This document shows, one piece after another, positions 10,405-21,470 of a DNA stretch of 64,000 nucleotides. A program made the position numbers and the translations under genes. The notes beneath the pieces were generated by a model. The model ran no database searches. It saw only the letters and a list, made by a program, of their open reading frames with translations, and had not been told where the DNA came from. The stretch is from the NCBI GenBank assembly GCA_019828595.1, contig JAHQRK010000021.1, positions 1 through 64,000 on the forward strand, in the 5' to 3' direction. The stretch is from Aphanomyces cochlioides (Eukaryota > Oomycota > Saprolegniomycetes > Saprolegniales > Verrucalvaceae). The number at the start of each line of letters is the position of its first letter. Within the stretch, counting starts at the first letter, position 1.

Positions 10405-13400
10405 ATGTCCAACGCCAACAGCTGTTCCGAGCTCCGTGAGACCAACACTCACGGAGTCACCATCATTCCAGGTATTGTATCACCTCACCCACTTTCGTCG
10501 TCCAATCAGGATGGCGGAAGTGGTGTGAGTAATGTCTCTACACCTAACCCTAGGGCCGAAGTGGAGGTCGAGTTCGACCCCAACAGCGTCTCTGGAGACC
10601 AATCTGCGTCTCGCTCCACCAGCGCTTCACCTGGTGCTCCACTCGCCGGAGTTCCAGGGGGGGTCAACCTCAGTGGGTCAGTGGTTGACCCCCAGACCAC
10701 TGTCGTTAACTTGTCTAGCGAAGCCCTCACTCAGGAGGGCGAACCACTGGGGCCTTGTGCCTGTGGTGGCTGCTTCCCTGGACTCCAATTGGAGTCGATC
10801 CCCAGTGAAGGTGGCGAGAAAACGGGTTCCATGCCAGCCCTAGAGGCTACGAGGGCCCCCCCTATGGGCACACCCTGCGGTTCTGTCTACTTCCCCCCAG
10901 GGGCCTCTTCGGAGGGGCGGGGGCGGTATCCCGATTTGGGTTCTCGCCGGAGCAATGGTGTACCCCAGTCACCGTGCTGCGGGGATGGCATGGATTCCCC
11001 TTCTACCCCTGTCACTGGGGGTCTGGCCCCGGCCTTTCTCGTGACCAATGGGACTGAGCCAGCAGCCACCAACCGCGTCGCCCCCTGTGCTGAGCCTCCT
11101 AGAACGGGAGAGGAAGAAGAACAATCTCAAGAGGACGTGGATATGGTCTCTGGAGACGCCGAGGGGAAGGATTCTACTGAAACCGAGGCCTTAACCGACG
11201 AGGGAAATACTCAAATTCACTCGGAGGTTGATGGGTCAGGCGACATTAACGGCCAAGCGAAGCCGTGTGATACTCCTGGAGAAGTTATTCAAGAGGAACA
11301 ATCGACAAACAATGACAATGACCAGTCAAATCAAGACATTGTCGACAAATCCGTTGCTCAAGGAAATGGCGCTGTTGATCCTCCTACCGCGGCAGACAAA
11401 ATACAAGGCGATCAAGAGCAACAAAACGCTGAAAAGGCCAATCCATGGACGCAAAAGACTCCCGGCAAGGATTCAGCTTCGTCCAAGAAAGATTCCAAGC
11501 AAGGCAATGCCCCCAAAGGCGCGAAACATCGCAACACTGGTGCTCATGCTATTGCCGATGACGATATTGCGCGATGCGAGGCCATGGCGGACGCATTCTA
11601 CAAAGACTCTGGTGACATGGACGCCTTCATTGAAAACATTTTGCTCACCCCCCAGTCCCAAGTGTACGAGCTCACAGTCAAGTTGGGCGAAGGCTACAAG
11701 GACTGGTCCGAAAAAGTCATCTGCGATCAATTTGTCAAGGAAAATCCTGGTTCGTTATGGGGCTCCAAATTTCCGAACATTTTGATCCACAAGAAGAACC
11801 CACAGACCATTGTGATCTCAAGTTACAACTTGTCTACGTGCGTGGAAATGGGAGGCACAACGTTTCGACTTGGTGGCAAAGACTTCTTGGTTCCCAAGTA
11901 CTCGCGTTATGGCAACAACTACTACGTTACGTTCAACAAGGTCAGTCACCCTTCGATGGCCAAGGCAATTGTCAAGAAAATGGCTGCATTGACCAAGTCA
12001 GTGATAGCAGCATTCAACCCTACTGCTGGTCAGAACATCAAGTCGCCGCATTTGAGAGTCATTTTCAAGTCGTCTGCGCCTCCTGCAGTGCTGGTGCCAA
12101 AATCCGGCGACGCACTACGCGAAATCACCATTACGGATCCGTCGGGTCAGCCTTTTGTCGTCGTGTTTCAGCACAAGATCGCTGCTCTGAACAAGACATT
12201 GCCTCCGTCGATTGTTTCACGACGTGCAGAGGCCAAGGCTGAAAAAGCGAAGGCAAAAGCGGCCAAGGCAGCGGCAAAATCTCCTCCGTCAGGAGAAAAA
12301 GAACCTGAACATGATGGAGACGATCATGATCAAGACCCTGGAACAAATGCGGAAGGCAAGGCCGACTCAACTGAGGCATCTGAAGATGGTCAAGATGAAC
12401 AACCACAGCCAACAGCTCCTTCTCATGGCTCTGATGTCGATATGTCTGGTGACAGCGATCCCCCTAACAACAATGGACAAGACAAACAACAAGAAGATGT
12501 GGAAATGTCTACCAACGAATCGCCCGCTCTTGCTCCACCAAGTGAGCAGCCCAAGAACTCGCTGGACCTTCAATTGGTAACGGGCTACCGGTCTGGACCA
12601 GCTCCAAAACGTACTTTGCCTTCGTCCCCACGTTTGGATCCCCTGCCGACATCCAACCGTTTTCATATCCTCGAAGAAGACGACGTGGAACTCTCGTTTG
12701 AAGACTTTGCAGTGCCTCGAATTGTATTGGAAGATTCAAGTGCGCCACGCCCGAAAAAGACCAAAGGCAAAGCGAAGAAACAACGACTTAACAAGTCTGC
12801 TGCAGCCCACCTCGAATTGGCGAAGAAGATCATTCGAGACAAGAAAGTCGAAGGCAGTATCACCGAATGTCAACGCATTTTGCGAGATGATCCTCAGCTC
12901 GTTGCACATGCTATGTACGCACAAGATGAAGACCTCAGTTTGTTTCAGTCACTTGTTGCAACCAAGACTATTGAGCGCAAGATGGCTTTGTTAAAAGCTC
13001 AAGGCAAGCCTCACAACTACAAACATCACGTCAACTTCATGGCTCAATACAAGATTCACCCGTCAGAAATCTTGGAAGAATTGACCACGGACATACCAGA
13101 GATCAAGCGCATCCTCTTTGCACTTGCTACGATTGACTTATTCCTCTCAAATCGGGCCCCAGACCTCTACACAAACTCGGAGGCACTGACTGTTCTATTG
13201 AACCAAGAAGCAACAAGATTGCCTGACACCAACTGCTTGACGGACTGGTCGCTGTTTGCTTTGATCGAAAACTTCAGCGACAATCTCGAGAAGTTCACTT
13301 TGCCGGCTCCCGTCTTGTCGGCCATCTCGATGCTCAAAAGCATCACCAACAATTACCACATCGACGAGCTCTGCAGCAAAGCTCACCACTCCATGAACGC

Positions 13401-13443
13401 CGACGAAATTGATCCCCTCGATTTGGAGGACGATCAACTCTAA
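10405..13443 (+). CDS. LINE ORF1 protein (copy 2)
   Basis: The frame encodes 1012 aa. The start is the first ATG inside the element (MSNANSCSEL), 60 nt from its 5' end; the frame happens to stay open upstream into the satellite. Visible regions are a Ser/Pro/Gly-rich N-terminus with a short Cys cluster (CACGGC), an acidic Gln/Asn/Asp-rich linker, and a central globular part with the block TTFRLGGKDF and an aromatic YSRYGNNYYVTF segment. A Lys/Ala-rich helix (AEKAKAKAAKAAAK), a second acidic Ser/Pro-rich linker and a C-terminal helical domain after a basic PRPKKTKGKAKK stretch follow. I see no classical CCHC knuckle. By position it is the nucleic-acid-binding ORF1 of an L1-like element; that role is inferred from element structure. 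Confidence 0.9.
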   Translation: MSNANSCSELRETNTHGVTIIPGIVSPHPLSSSNQDGGSGVSNVSTPNPRAEVEVEFDPNSVSGDQSASRSTSASPGAPLAGVPGGVNLSGSVVDPQTTVVNLSSEALTQEGEPLGPCACGGCFPGLQLESIPSEGGEKTGSMPALEATRAPPMGTPCGSVYFPPGASSEGRGRYPDLGSRRSNGVPQSPCCGDGMDSPSTPVTGGLAPAFLVTNGTEPAATNRVAPCAEPPRTGEEEEQSQEDVDMVSGDAEGKDSTETEALTDEGNTQIHSEVDGSGDINGQAKPCDTPGEVIQEEQSTNNDNDQSNQDIVDKSVAQGNGAVDPPTAADKIQGDQEQQNAEKANPWTQKTPGKDSASSKKDSKQGNAPKGAKHRNTGAHAIADDDIARCEAMADAFYKDSGDMDAFIENILLTPQSQVYELTVKLGEGYKDWSEKVICDQFVKENPGSLWGSKFPNILIHKKNPQTIVISSYNLSTCVEMGGTTFRLGGKDFLVPKYSRYGNNYYVTFNKVSHPSMAKAIVKKMAALTKSVIAAFNPTAGQNIKSPHLRVIFKSSAPPAVLVPKSGDALREITITDPSGQPFVVVFQHKIAALNKTLPPSIVSRRAEAKAEKAKAKAAKAAAKSPPSGEKEPEHDGDDHDQDPGTNAEGKADSTEASEDGQDEQPQPTAPSHGSDVDMSGDSDPPNNNGQDKQQEDVEMSTNESPALAPPSEQPKNSLDLQLVTGYRSGPAPKRTLPSSPRLDPLPTSNRFHILEEDDVELSFEDFAVPRIVLEDSSAPRPKKTKGKAKKQRLNKSAAAHLELAKKIIRDKKVEGSITECQRILRDDPQLVAHAMYAQDEDLSLFQSLVATKTIERKMALLKAQGKPHNYKHHVNFMAQYKIHPSEILEELTTDIPEIKRILFALATIDLFLSNRAPDLYTNSEALTVLLNQEATRLPDTNCLTDWSLFALIENFSDNLEKFTLPAPVLSAISMLKSITNNYHIDELCSKAHHSMNADEIDPLDLEDDQL

Positions 13444-13521
13444 GGCTTCTATCCCCTGCTTCAATCCATTTCAACCTCCCCTCTCACCCCTCCATTCTAC
13501 TCATTTTCATCTGTACTCGTG

Positions 13522-16500
13522 ATGAGTGACAACAACTTCTCCGATGTCCCAACTGAACTCGTGGACTGGGACCCACAAATCATCTCCCTCAACACCAATG
13601 GCTTCTCCAACAGTCATCGGTACATCCTCGACAAACTATCAAGTGTTCACGACGTTTCCTTTATCCAAGAAACCCGTTTCCGCACGCCAAGTCTCCACGA
13701 CCGTGTTGCGTTCCATTGGCAACGCATCACAAACCACGAAGGCTCTTTGTTCTTTGAAGAGCCTATTTACCCTGAAGTATCCACGTCGCCAGCCACTGGA
13801 GGTCTGGCTACGTTGATACATCCTCACTCTCCTTTGAAGAACGCCACTCAAGTCCCTCATGACAACCCAGTGCTTCGTGGTCGTTATCTACAAGTGCGAT
13901 GTACTCTGGGTCCACTGACAGTCGTTCTCCACAATATCTATGCGCCGGCAGCCTTCCAACAACGAGCAAGTTACTTCGAAGAATTGCCACGCGACTTTCC
14001 TCCACATGCGCTCCACATTGTTGGAGGAGATTTCAACTGCACTCTCAACAAAGATTTGGATTCGTTGAGACCCAGTACCTCCACCATGGCCGGCACCCTT
14101 CAACTGGAACAATGGATGCACAGTTTGTCTCTGGTGGATCTGTTTCGCCGTCAAAACCCCGTGGCAAGAACCTTCACAAGTCCCACACTCACCAACCGAC
14201 TCGACTACATATTTTGTTCGTCCACCTTGGCGGGTCTTCGTCATTGGAAGGCGACGCACATGCCACACGTTCCACAGGCTGACCACGTGGCTTGTCGTAT
14301 CATCACAAAGCGTCAAACATTGCGCCATGGCTCTGGATCATGGAAAGCTCCAACTTGGCTACTTCGTCTACCACGAGCGGCCGAGATTGTTCATGGATGT
14401 CTGGATCGATTTTTGGACAAGTCTCCATCATTCCACAATATCTCCAAGGCCTACGACATGCTGGTCAATGATATCCGCTCCCAACTCAAAGAATTCCATT
14501 CTCAACGATTGGAGAAACAACGTCTGCCGTTGAAGAAGTTAGCTGTCGAGATCGCTTCGCTTTTGCAAGTCCCCAACATGCGTCAAGATGCAGTGCTGGT
14601 GGATCGAGTGCGAGACCTTCAAAAGCAAATTCACGAGCTGCAAGATCGAGACAAGCAGTTTCGTCAAGACCAGGCGTTCCAACTTCACTTGTACAAAGCA
14701 GAGCGCTCGTCCAAGTTCCACTTCATGTCCCCTGTCCCTACCCCCTTGAAGAAGACAGTCTTCAAAGAGTTGGTGGATGTCAATGGAAATGTTGTCTCCA
14801 ATCAACAAGGCATGTCTGACGTCCTGGTCGACTACTACAAGGACTTGTTTGCAGCTCCCGAGGTGCAGCGATCTGGAGACGAAGTGTCGTCATTTCTGAC
14901 CCCATTGACTCGACACAAGCAACTGCCAGAGCAAGCCCAGAAAGAGCTGTCGGCTCCCTTGCGCGCCAACGAGTTCTATCATGCTATTCGACACAGCAGT
15001 TCGAACTCAGCGCCAGGTCCCAACGCTCTGCCATTCGAAGTCCTCAAACTTGCACCTCACAAGTGGTCGTTGGTATTGGAGCTGCTATTCACACACCAGC
15101 TCCATTCTCACCCTCGCTTGACTCCCATGCAACTTGTCAGTACGCTGGTGTTGCTGCACAAGAAAGGCCCCAAGTCACAGGCCAAGAACTATCGGCCCAT
15201 TAGCCTACTCAACACGGATGTGAAAATCCTGACGAGTATTCTGGCTTATCGACTCCAGCGCCACATTCGACACATCATCCACCCGGACCAGCAAGGCTTT
15301 ATCCGTCGAAGCAATATCCAAACCAATATTGCACGACTGGATGACATGCTGCGCCACATCAAACTACACAGTCCGTCCTCGATGGTGGCACTGCTTGACT
15401 TTGAGAAAGCTTTTGATCGCGTGGACCACGCGTACTTGCTCCGCGTCCTCCGTCACTATGGCTTTCCCGAAACCTTTGTTGACATGGTTCGCGTACTGTA
15501 CTCGGGCCGCAAGTCTCGCATCTTGGTGAACGGCTTCTTGTCCAAGCCAGTTCACATCTCACGCGGTGTGTTGCAAGGTGATCCACTGTCGCCACTTCTG
15601 TTTGTGATCGCTTTGGAACCGATGTGCCAACTCCTACGGCAACACTCCAACTATGGCATCAAGTGTGGGGATCGCTACCACACTGGGAGTTACTTTGCCG
15701 ACGACTCGCAACTCTATGCGGCAAATGAGACGTGCCTCCACCGGCAGCTTGCATTGGTTCAAACCTTTTGCGACAAGTCTGGTTTCCGACTCAACGTAGA
15801 CAAGACCCAAATTCTGACCTACAGCCAGTTGAATGGGAACCTTGCCTCACTACAAGTTACTTCCGACAGTCCCGTGAAGGCTCTTGGTATCTTGGTTGCG
15901 CCCAATCTTTCTCCATTGGCACGTTTCAATTACGTGTTTGAGAAGTTTGTGGCTCGCTTGTCTTTGTGGCTCTACAAGGCTCGAACCATGGCCGGAAAAG
16001 TCACTATCCTGCACAGCATATGTCTGCCTGTGTTATGGTACCAACTGGCTTTTGTCCCTGCCGACAAAGACCTGGCCAAAAAGATCGACAAGGCCATGCT
16101 TCAATTTATGCATGGTGAAGAAATCAACCCATCCTCCTCTGTCCATGGCCTCCGTTTGATCAAAAAGGAGATCCTATTCATGCCGAAGAAGTCCGGTGGC
16201 TTAGGCCTGCACCATGCACTTGCTTTATGGCAACAACACAACCGCTCTGTCATGATCAGATGCATTCAAGCCATCACCACCCCACCCCGCAAGTCTGCCA
16301 TGTCCGCCTGGATTACGCCGGGCTATACTCCTCCTCGAGAAGGCTTTTCATCCATGGGGTTCCCCCCGAGATCTCCTCTTGGCAAATGGCTCTTCTGCAT
16401 TCATCAGACAACTGTACAAGAATCCCAATATCACTCCAATGTGGAAAGCCTTATTGAGTAGCTGGTTTGAATCCCGCTGGACTCCGTACGGCTGTCCAAA

Positions 16501-17578
16501 TCACATCTCATCTTTGGATGTTCCCCTTTGGCACAACTCGTATCTGCCTGGACTCGAAGACCTATACGATCAGTGCTCTACATCGACGCAAGACCAAGCC
16601 AATGTATTGGCTTCGCTTCACATCACGAAGTTGTCGCATTTGTTGACTCCGTGTCAGCGAGTTTGGCCAGCTTCGATCTTGTTCGACAAAATCAACCGTG
16701 CCTGCCGCCAAGCCAATTTTGTCCCTCCAACGAAACAATGGATCTCAATCTTGGTGACCAAGTTATCACGATTGTTTGAGATTGTTTCTGAAGAGGATGC
16801 TCCCGTGTTCCACTTGCCGACGCCAAGCTCTGAATGGATGGAATGGCACTGGATGATTCACCCTGACTCGAGTCCGATCTTGTTGGCGCTTGCGACTTCG
16901 AAATCGGCTAAGATCAGAGCTTCTCCAGCTGTCAGCTCGTCCATTCTTCCTACCAAGCATCTCAACCTGCCATCCAACTTTTACGAAGACCCCAAGCGCC
17001 TTACCCAACTTGCCGCCTTCCTCCAACCCGACCACATTCTCCCTCGATATGGAGAGTTCATTTTCAAGACCCTTCTCCGCGCCAACGCCATGCAATATCT
17101 GTTTCAGTACCAAGACCCCAAGCCGACGTGTGTCTTCTGTCGTGTCAATGAGACGTACGAGCATTTCCTGTTCTCTTGTGGATATGGTCAATCTGTTTGG
17201 TATTCCTTCAAGACAATCCAGCGACTGCTCGAGTGTTCCTTTCCGTCGACTTGTCTGGAAATGTTCTACGAGACGCCCAAGCCGTCCGATGGATACTACA
17301 TCCGTGGCTATCTGAAGATCTGGCCGATTGTCCGAGCCTGCGTGTATTATCAAATATGGCTCCAACGTGCCGATCGCACCTTTCGACCCGACCTCACAGC
17401 GAAGAGTCCGATGGAAGTTGCCATTCATGCTGCCTCTTTGATCAAGCTACATCTACAACAGCTCCTGGTTGATCTCCCTCTCAAGAAGGGATACACCAAG
17501 GTATTCAATGTGCTCAAGCATCTATCTTCGGACCCCTGGTTACGTCAACACGCCATTCCTGACAGTGTCGTTTCATGA
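13522..17578 (+). pseudogene. LINE ORF2 with a single frameshift (copy 2)
   Basis: The frame is open from the ATG at 13522 through the endonuclease and the whole reverse transcriptase. An extra C near 16330 (TATACTCCTCCTCGAG where copy 3 has TATACTCTCCTCGAG) then shifts it, and the shifted frame stops at 16461. The normal frame continues to 17578 and still carries the CCHC motif. The RT core (LDFEKAFD, FADD) is unaffected, so a truncated product with endonuclease and RT but no CCHC tail could in principle be made. The second codon is AGT instead of ATT, giving MSDNN. Confidence 0.92.
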
Positions 17579-17723
17579 GTGAGCTGACGGCTCACCACTT
17601 CATCTCCTGTTCAATGACCACTTTGCCATATTCTGTTTTCCAAGTTCTATTTATACAGTACGAGGCAAATTAGTAAGTCATTAGGGCCTTTGCTCAAAAA
17701 TAAGGTTAATACAACTCATTTAA

Positions 17724-18293
17724 CCACAAAATGCATCTCGATGCCACTTTTTCTCCACTTTTGGTACCCACGTGCCACATGCACATCTCGACCCCATCGA
17801 GATACCCACTCGCCACGTCTGGCATGTTTGAAAGGTGTCATGCTCGTGTGGTGGACGACCAAGCATCAACTTGGTCCGAAATCAACACGCGAGAGTCCCA
17901 AGCATACCCCACAAAATGCATCTCGATGCCACTTTTTCTCCACTTTTGGTACCCACGTGCCACATGCACATCTCGACCCCATCGAGATACCCACTCGCCA
18001 CGTCTGGCATGTTTGAAAGGTGTCATGCTCGTGTGGTGGACGACCAAGCATCAACTTGGTCCGAAATCAACACGCGAGAGTCCCAAGCATACCCCACAAA
18101 ATGCATCTCGATGCCACTTTTTCTCCACTTTTGGTACCCACGTGCCACATGCACATCTCGACCCCATCGAGATACCCACTCGCCACGTCTGGCATGTTTG
18201 AAAGGTGTCATGCTCGTGTGGTGGACGACCAAGCATCAACTTGGTCCGAAATCAACACGCGAGAGTCCCAAGCATACCCCACAAAATGCATCA
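17724..18293 (+). repeat. 185-bp satellite array B, 3 units
   Basis: Three complete units identical to array A are followed by CCACAAAATGCATC (18279-18292) and one extra A before LINE copy 3. The same 14 bp reappears immediately after copy 3 (25672-25685), so the partial unit is the left copy of a target-site duplication. Confidence 0.97.
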
Positions 18294-18353
18294 CTTCCGA
18301 ATTTGCCTCGTACCCCTCAAGTCAAGAAGTTATCAAGTGCCGCCGCGCTCAAA

Positions 18354-21300
18354 ATGTCCAACGCCAACAGCTGTTCCGAGCTCCGTGAGACCAACACTCA
18401 CGGAGTCACCATCATTCCAGGTATTGTATCACCTCACCCACTTTCGTCGTCCAATCAGGATGGCGGAAGTGGTGTGAGTAATGTCTCTACACCTAACCCT
18501 AGGGCCGAAGTGGAGGTCGAGTTCGACCCCAACAGCGTCTCTGGAGACCAATCTGCGTCTCGCTCCCCCAGCGCTTCACCTGGTGCTCCACTCGCCGGAG
18601 TTCCAGGGGGGGTCAACCTCAGTGGGTCAGTGGTTGACCCCCAGACCACTGTCGTTAACTTGTCTAGCGAAGCCCTCACTCAGGAGGGCGAACCACTGGG
18701 GCCTTGTGCCTGTGGTGGCTGCTTCCCTGGACTCCAATTGGAGTCGATCCCCAGTGAAGGCGGCGAGAAAACGGGGTCCATGCCAGCCCTAGAGGCTACG
18801 AGGGCCCCCCCTATGGGCACACCCTGCGGTTCTGTCTACTTCCCCCCAGGGGCCTCTTCGGAGGGGTGGGGGCGGTATCCCGATTTGGGTTCTCGCCGGA
18901 GCAATGGTGTACCCCAGTCACCGTGCTGCGGGGATGGCATGGATTCCCCTTCTACCCCTGTCACTGGGGGTCTGGCCCCGGCCTTTCTCGTGACCAATGG
19001 GACTGAGCCAGCAGCCACCAACCGCGTCGCCCCCTGTGCTGAGCCTCCTAGAACGGGAGAGGAAGAAGAAAAATCTCAAGAGGACGTGGATATGGTCTCT
19101 GGAGACGCCGAGGGGAAGGATTCTACTGAAACCGAGGCCTTAACCGACGAGGGAAATACTCAAATTCACTCGGAGGTTGATGGGTCAGGCGACATTAACG
19201 GCCAAGCGAAGCCGTGTGATACTCCTGGAGAAGTTATTCAAGAGGAACAATCGACAAACAATGACAATGACCAGTCAAATCAAGACATTGTCGACAAATC
19301 CGTTGCTCAAGGAAATGGCGCTGTTGATCCTCCTACCGCGGCAGACAAAATACAAGGCGATCAAGAGCAACAAAACGCTGAAAAGGCCAATCCATGGACG
19401 CAAAAGACTCCCGGCAAGGATTCAGCTTCGTCCAAGAAAGATTCCAAGCAAGGCAATGCCCCCAAAGGCGCGAAACATCGCAACACTGGTGCTCATGCTA
19501 TTGCCGATGACGATATTGCGCGATGCGAGGCCATGGCGGACGCATTCTACAAAGACTCTGGTGACATGGACGCCTTCATTGAAAACATTTTGCTCACCCC
19601 CCAGTCCCAAGTGTACGAGCTCACAGTCAAGTTGGGCGAAGGCTACAAGGACTGGTCCGAAAAAGTCATCTGCGATCAATTTGTCAAGGAAAATCCTGGT
19701 TCGTTATGGGGCTCCAAATTTCCGAACATTTTGATCCACAAGAAGAACCCACAGACCATTGTGATCTCAAGTTACAACTTGTCTACGTGCGTGGAAATGG
19801 GAGGCACAACGTTTCGACTTGGTGGCAAAGACTTCTTGGTTCCCAAGTACTCGCGTTATGGCAACAACTACTACGTTACGTTCAACAAGGTCAGTCACCC
19901 TTCGATGGCCAAGGCGATTGTCAAGAAAATGGCTGCATTGACCAAGTCAGTGATAGCAGCATTCAACCCTACTGCTGGTCAGAACATCAAGTCGCCGCAT
20001 TTGAGAGTCATTTTCAAGTCGCCTGCGCCTCCTGCAGTGTTGGTGCCAAAATCCGGCGACGCACTACGCGAAATCACCATTACGGATCCGTCGGGTCAGC
20101 CTTTTGTCGTCGTGTTTCAGCACAAGATCGCTGCTCTGAACAAGACATTGCCTCCGTCGATTGTTTCACGACGTGCAGAGGCCAAGGCTGAAAAAGCGAA
20201 GGCAAAAGCGGCCAAGGCAGCGGCAAAATCTCCTCCGTCAGGAGAAAAAGAACCTGAACATGATGGAGACGATCATGATCAAGACCCTGGAACAAATGCG
20301 GAAGGCCAGGCCGACTCAACTGAGGCATCTGAAGATGGTCAAGATGAACAACCACAGCCAACAGCTCCTTCTCATGGCTCTGATGTCGATATGTCTGGTG
20401 ACAGCGATCCCCCTAACAACAATGGACAAGACAAACAACAAGAAGATGTGGAAATGTCTACCAACGAATCGCCCGCTCTTGCTCCACCAAGTGAGCAGCC
20501 CAAGAACTCGCTGGACCTTCAATTGGTAACGGGCTACCGGTCTGGACCAGCTCCAAAACGTACTTTGCCTTCGTCCCCACGTTTGGATCCCCTGCCGACA
20601 TCCAACCGTTTTCATATCCTCGAAGAAGACGACGTGGAACTCTCGTTTGAAGACTTTGCAGTGCCTCGAATTGTATTGGAAGATTCAAGTGCGCCACGCC
20701 CGAAAAAGACCAAAGGCAAAACGAAGAAACAACGACTTAACAAGTCTGCTGCAGCCCACCTCGAATTGGCGAAGAAGATCATTCGAGACAAGAAAGTCGA
20801 AGGCAGTATCACCGAATGTCAACGCATTTTGCGAGATGACCCTCAGCTCGTTGCACATGCTATGTACGCACAAGATGAAGACCTCAGTTTGTTTCAGTCA
20901 CTTGTTGCAACCAAGACTATTGAGCGCAAGATGGCTTTGTTAAAAGCTCAAGGCAAGCCTCACAACTACAAACATCACGTCAACTTCATGGCTCAATACA
21001 AGATTCACCCGTCAGAAATCTTGGAAGAATTGACCACGGACATACCAGAGATCAAGCGCATCCTCTTTGCACTTGCTACGATTGACTTATTCCTCTCAAA
21101 TCGGGCCCCAGACCTCTACACAAACTCGGAGGCACTGACTGTTCTATTGAACCAAGAAGCAACAAGATTGCCTGACACCAACTGCTTGACGGACTGGTCG
21201 CTGTTTGCTTTGATCGAAAACTTCAGCGACAATCTCGAGAAGTTCACTTTGCCGGCTCCCGTCTTGTCGGCCATCTCGATGCTCAAAAGCATCACCAACA

Positions 21301-21392
21301 ATTACCACATCGACGAGCTCTGCAGCAAAGCTCACCACTCCATGAACGCCGACGAAATTGATCCCCTCGATTTGGAGGACGATCAACTCTAA
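18354..21392 (+). CDS. LINE ORF1 protein (copy 3)
   Basis: The intact frame encodes 1012 aa with the same architecture as copy 2: Ser/Pro-rich N-terminus, acidic linker, central TTFRLGGKDF / YYVTF domain, Ala/Lys helix, second acidic linker and C-terminal helical domain. It differs from copy 2 by a few substitutions, for example SPSAS for STSAS, GRW for GRR before YPD, EEKSQ for EEQSQ, and GKTKKQ for GKAKKQ. Copy 4 shares these changes, so copies 3 and 4 share a recent ancestor over ORF1. It probably coats element RNA in the RNP; that role is inferred from other two-ORF LINEs. Confidence 0.92.
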   Translation: MSNANSCSELRETNTHGVTIIPGIVSPHPLSSSNQDGGSGVSNVSTPNPRAEVEVEFDPNSVSGDQSASRSPSASPGAPLAGVPGGVNLSGSVVDPQTTVVNLSSEALTQEGEPLGPCACGGCFPGLQLESIPSEGGEKTGSMPALEATRAPPMGTPCGSVYFPPGASSEGWGRYPDLGSRRSNGVPQSPCCGDGMDSPSTPVTGGLAPAFLVTNGTEPAATNRVAPCAEPPRTGEEEEKSQEDVDMVSGDAEGKDSTETEALTDEGNTQIHSEVDGSGDINGQAKPCDTPGEVIQEEQSTNNDNDQSNQDIVDKSVAQGNGAVDPPTAADKIQGDQEQQNAEKANPWTQKTPGKDSASSKKDSKQGNAPKGAKHRNTGAHAIADDDIARCEAMADAFYKDSGDMDAFIENILLTPQSQVYELTVKLGEGYKDWSEKVICDQFVKENPGSLWGSKFPNILIHKKNPQTIVISSYNLSTCVEMGGTTFRLGGKDFLVPKYSRYGNNYYVTFNKVSHPSMAKAIVKKMAALTKSVIAAFNPTAGQNIKSPHLRVIFKSPAPPAVLVPKSGDALREITITDPSGQPFVVVFQHKIAALNKTLPPSIVSRRAEAKAEKAKAKAAKAAAKSPPSGEKEPEHDGDDHDQDPGTNAEGQADSTEASEDGQDEQPQPTAPSHGSDVDMSGDSDPPNNNGQDKQQEDVEMSTNESPALAPPSEQPKNSLDLQLVTGYRSGPAPKRTLPSSPRLDPLPTSNRFHILEEDDVELSFEDFAVPRIVLEDSSAPRPKKTKGKTKKQRLNKSAAAHLELAKKIIRDKKVEGSITECQRILRDDPQLVAHAMYAQDEDLSLFQSLVATKTIERKMALLKAQGKPHNYKHHVNFMAQYKIHPSEILEELTTDIPEIKRILFALATIDLFLSNRAPDLYTNSEALTVLLNQEATRLPDTNCLTDWSLFALIENFSDNLEKFTLPAPVLSAISMLKSITNNYHIDELCSKAHHSMNADEIDPLDLEDDQL

Positions 21393-21470
21393 GGCTTCTA
21401 TCCCCTGCTTCAATCCATTTCAACCTCCCCTCTGACCCCTCCATTCTACTCATTTTCATCTGTACTCGTG

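Larger units (their letters stand above)
10345..17723 (+). mobile_element. LINE copy 2: full-length, inserted in the satellite
   Basis: The copy is 7379 bp. The left flank ends CCCCACAA and the right flank starts CCACAAAATG, so the satellite sequence CCACAA (10339-10344) is duplicated around the element. The 5' end (CTTCCGAATTTG) and 3' end (TTTAA) match copies 3 and 4. ORF1 is intact; ORF2 has one frameshift. Confidence 0.96.
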
